Shown here: positions 33,710 through 37,641 of the stretch, piece by piece
Numbering within the stretch: the first letter of the stretch is position 1
Layout: every line of letters begins with the position of its first letter
NCBI GenBank assembly: GCA_910573745.1
Contig: CAJSYI010000028.1
Coordinates: forward strand, 1-37,641
Source of the DNA: Muribaculaceae bacterium
Lineage (GTDB): Bacteria; Bacteroidota; Bacteroidia; Bacteroidales; Muribaculaceae
Reading direction: 5' to 3'
Length of the DNA: 37,641 bases
Program-made: the position numbers and the translations under genes
The notes under the pieces: generated by a model
The model's input: the letters and a program-made list of their open reading frames with translations, nothing else
What the model was told of the DNA's origin: nothing
Database searches by the model: none

Positions 33710-34786
33710 ATGTTTGATTTCGGTATATGGACCTCTTGGTTCAACAATCTTTTGACCGGCTGTATGCCGGGCTGGGCCGCAACCCTCATTGAATGTGTGG
33801 TCATAGGTGTGCTGGTGCTTGCCACCTACGCTCTGTTGGCTCTTTTCTACATCCTTTACGAGCGTAAGCTTTGTGCATGGTTCCAATGCCGCCTTGGCCC
33901 TATGCGTGTCGGCAAATGGGGACTGCTGCAGGTTTTCGCGGATATGTTCAAGATTCTGATTAAAGAGCTTATCTCACTGAAAGGCACTGACAAGTTCCTT
34001 TTCAAACTGGCTCCGTATCTTGTGATTACCTCGTCTGTCGTCATGCTTGCCTGTCTTCCTTGGGGGCGTGGATTGCAGATAATCAATTACAACATAGGCA
34101 TATTCTTTGTGCTTGCCGTGTCGTCTGTCGGAGTGCTCGGCATATTGCTTGCCGGTTGGTCTTCCAACAACAAGTATACTCTCATAGGTGCTATGCGAAG
34201 CGGTGCCCAGATGGTCAGCTATGAGCTTTCGTTGGGTTTGGCAATCATCACAATAGTGCTTTTTGCCGGAACTATGAACATCAACGAGCTCGTATATGCG
34301 CAGAACGACGGCTGGTTCATATTCAAAGGACACATACCGGCCATAATCGCTTTCTTGATTTACGTAATCGCTGCCACGGCAGAGACTAACCGTGGCCCCT
34401 TTGACCTTCCGGAGGCCGAGCATGAGCTTACGGCAGGCTACCATACGGAGTATTCTGGTATCCATTTCGGTTTCTTCTATCTTGCAGAGTATCTGAACCT
34501 TTTCATTGTATCGGGTATAGCGTCTCTTATGTTCCTCGGAGGTTGGATGCCTCTTCACATTCCTGGCTGGGACGGCTTTAATGAAGTTATGAACTGGATT
34601 CCGTCAATCGTATGGTTTCTCGGCAAGGCATTCTTCATTTCCTATGTGATAATATGGTTCAAATGGACCTTCCCCCGTGTGCGTATCGACCAGATGCTTG
34701 CATTTGAGTGGAAATACCTGATGCCTTTCTCTTTGGCAAATCTTGTGCTTATGGCAGTCTTCGTGGCTCTCGGATGGCACTTCTGA
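33710..34786 (+). CDS. nuoH: NADH-quinone oxidoreductase subunit H
   Basis: NuoH is the membrane subunit that closes the quinone chamber of complex I. The 358-residue protein has about eight or nine membrane helices and the conserved loop ETNRGPFDLPEAEHELTAGYHTEYSG with its row of acidic residues. The sequence is complete to the stop. It is the last nuo gene here: no trace of nuoI, J, K, L, M or N follows, and atpD starts 57 bases later. So the operon either was shortened or was joined to atp genes. Confidence 0.95.
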   Translation: MFDFGIWTSWFNNLLTGCMPGWAATLIECVVIGVLVLATYALLALFYILYERKLCAWFQCRLGPMRVGKWGLLQVFADMFKILIKELISLKGTDKFLFKLAPYLVITSSVVMLACLPWGRGLQIINYNIGIFFVLAVSSVGVLGILLAGWSSNNKYTLIGAMRSGAQMVSYELSLGLAIITIVLFAGTMNINELVYAQNDGWFIFKGHIPAIIAFLIYVIAATAETNRGPFDLPEAEHELTAGYHTEYSGIHFGFFYLAEYLNLFIVSGIASLMFLGGWMPLHIPGWDGFNEVMNWIPSIVWFLGKAFFISYVIIWFKWTFPRVRIDQMLAFEWKYLMPFSLANLVLMAVFVALGWHF

Positions 34787-34798
34787 TCTCCTCTATAA

Positions 34799-36346
<1,548 letters not shown>

Positions 36347-36411
36347 GACAGTAATCGTATACATTAGGCTCTTAAAAAGACGCATAGACATAAAATCATT
36401 TCTTAGACAAT

Positions 36412-36648
36412 ATGACACTTGAAATTATTTCGGCCCATGAGGTAATGTTTAAAGGAGAGGCGGATTCGGTAACTCTTCCGGGGGAACTCGGCCAGTTCAC
36501 GGTTCTCAGAAACCATGCTCCGATTATCTCGGTGCTTGTGGAAGGGAAAGTGTCTTATCGCACTTCCGACGGGTCGGAGAAGGATTTGTCGATAAAAGGG
36601 GGAATTGCGGATGTCGAGAACAACGTGGTTTCCGTGTGTATCTATTGA
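36412..36648 (+). CDS. atpC: F1Fo ATP synthase subunit epsilon, short form
   Basis: Epsilon connects the F1 rotor to the c-ring. This 78-residue protein is only the N-terminal beta-sandwich (LEIISAHEVMFKGEADSVTLPGE and so on); the C-terminal two-helix inhibitory domain of the usual ~135-residue protein is absent. Short epsilon subunits are normal in Bacteroidetes, so this is not a truncation in this strain. Regulation of ATP hydrolysis through the C-terminal helices is therefore not possible. A 121-base gap without a gene separates it from atpB. Confidence 0.92.
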   Translation: MTLEIISAHEVMFKGEADSVTLPGELGQFTVLRNHAPIISVLVEGKVSYRTSDGSEKDLSIKGGIADVENNVVSVCIY

Positions 36649-36769
36649 ATCCTCCCTGATGGCTTATTCTAAGCGAATGTTTTATTTTGCGTCAGTATAA
36701 GGGTAGTACAAAATAATCTTTTGCCGCCAAGGGCTTTGTCTGACGGAGGCGAGACTCTTTAAAAAATCG

Positions 36770-37453
36770 ATGACTAAGAAATTTTATCACATAATTGCAG
36801 TGATTCTGGCTGTTGTCTTGGCTTTTCCTGCGAGTGTTTTCGCGTCAGGCGGCGCGTCGCACGGACACGAAGAGGAAGGACTCGATGTTAAGACCATCAT
36901 ATTCGAGCATCTTGGCGATGGCTACGGATGGGAAGTGCCGTTCAATCATGCTTATCGCATTCCTCTTCCGGTCATTGTGAAAGCCGAAGACGGCCAGTGG
37001 TTCTGTTTTTCTTCCGGCAGTCTGACGGAAGTCATCGTTACCGAGGATGAGGCTTCCGGAAAAAAGGAGAAGCATCTTGTCCCTGTCGTCAGGAAGATTG
37101 AGCGCGACGGGAAGACTTATGAATTTGTAATCGCCAAAGTCAGTGAACACAAGGACAAGGTCGTTCAGATTTTTCCGCTCAGCGCGCAGGAGGAAGCTGC
37201 TGTGAAGACGAAAGCGGACAGCATTGCCGTTGCGTCTCATATTGATGCTTCCAAGGCGGTGGTTCCCGGTTACGTGAACTTTGATGGCAGTTATTACAGG
37301 GAGTATCGCACATTTGACATTTCCATAACAAAGAATGTTCTCGCCCTTTTTATTTGCGCAGTGCTCGTTACGCTTATGGTAATGAGTGTGGTTAGGCATT
37401 ATGCAAAGAAAGGTATGCGTGCACCCCGTAAAGGTATGGGCTTTATGGAGATG
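36770..37453 (+). pseudogene. atpB: F1Fo ATP synthase subunit a, interrupted after about 228 codons
   Basis: Subunit a forms the proton channel of Fo. The first 228 residues look like a Bacteroidetes AtpB: signal peptide (MTKKFYHIIAVILAVVLAFPASVFA), a long periplasmic segment, VPGYVNFDGSYYREYRTFDISITKNV, then the first membrane helix (about 189-208) and GMGFMEM. After codon 228 the sequence stops resembling AtpB. The frame runs on to 37636 in foreign sequence (VRKSVDRQIQHFLVKCVKK and so on). The essential Arg helix and the other channel helices are not in the window. The break is at or near 37453/37454. A strain with this allele alone would lack a working Fo, unless the junction is an assembly artefact. 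Confidence 0.8.
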
Positions 37454-37641
37454 TGTCTAGTCCGGAAAAGTGTTGACCGTCAGATTCAACATTTTTTAGT
37501 AAAATGTGTGAAGAAAACAAAAAATTCTGGGACGAATCTCAGATTTCGGCAATCAATGCCTGGCACAGCAGCGGAAAAAGTTTCAGTCAGATTGACGAGG
37601 AATACAATTTTGCGGTCGGGACATTGTTTACAATAGTAAAT
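37454..37641 (+). mobile_element. Probable insertion sequence, left end, inside atpB
   Basis: Sequence from 37454 starts TGTCTAGTCCGGAAAAGTGT. It does not continue atpB, and a new open frame begins 49 bases later. A 5'-TGT start and a short gap before an HTH-type first frame fit IS3-like (IS150 type) or IS481-like elements. Only the first 188 bases are visible, so neither the partner end nor a target duplication can be checked. Confidence 0.5.
37503..37641 (+). CDS. Transposase-like N-terminal fragment
   Basis: ATG at 37503 opens a frame of at least 46 codons running off the window edge. The segment ISAINAWHSSGKSFSQIDEE followed by YNFAVGTL resembles an N-terminal helix-turn-helix of a transposase OrfA (a G-K/S-S turn, then a second helix). 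No catalytic residues are in view, and the family cannot be fixed. Confidence 0.4.

Noticed and set aside
36770..37636. A complete 288-residue protein from the atpB start to the TAG at 37634
   Set aside because: The last 60 residues do not resemble AtpB and contain no membrane helix; the frame simply runs through the inserted element by chance.

Overview
The window looks like a chromosomal stretch from an anaerobic member of the Bacteroidales, and a Muribaculaceae-like gut bacterium fits best. Four things point there. Promoters follow the Bacteroidales pattern TTTG-N19/20-TAnnTTTG and recur before many genes. Several secreted proteins end in type IX secretion (T9SS) type A sorting domains. 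Complex I has a fused NuoCD. The ATP synthase epsilon subunit is very short. The family-level placement is inference.

Layout. 1-840: tail of an IS30-family transposase, then a small secreted-protein gene that looks frameshifted at its start codon. 890-2400: enolase between two terminators. 2424-6376 (minus strand): ispE and a MATE transporter that overlap, a 311-bp MITE-like element with a TTA target duplication, an outer-membrane beta-barrel protein and an ECF sigma factor. 6377-6853: a noncoding region with a GC-rich hairpin, a 28-codon reading frame and the promoter of the type I asparaginase gene (6854-7891). 7983-15473 (minus strand): DUF3822 protein, rsmD, ribBA, an S9 peptidase and a T9SS-exported M6 metalloprotease. 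15812-24938 (plus strand): three large T9SS cargo genes, namely a C13 (legumain-like) cysteine protease, a C10 (streptopain-like) protein whose active-site residues are all replaced, and a 1133-residue multidomain protein. 25013-27131 (minus strand): sdaA and the RNase Z gene. 27279-30623: a TonB-dependent receptor with a partner lipoprotein. 30843-37641: nuoA, nuoB, nuoCD, nuoH, then directly atpD, atpC and the 5' part of atpB, which is cut by what looks like another insertion sequence.

How the genes fit together. A large share of the window serves protein and peptide breakdown outside the cytoplasm: M6, S9 and C13 peptidases and a pseudo-protease. The asparaginase and serine dehydratase in the same window would use the amino acids released. 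The energy genes at the right end are the strangest part. A complex I operon stops after nuoH with no nuoI-N, runs into the F1 genes, and the Fo subunit a gene is broken. This could be a real rearrangement, or an assembly joined and ended at repeats, since both window ends carry transposase sequence.

I see no tRNA, rRNA, CRISPR array or prophage. The best candidates for something new are the inactive C10 protein beside an intact C13 protease, the nuoH-atpD junction with the disrupted atpB, and the structured leader with a small reading frame before ansA.
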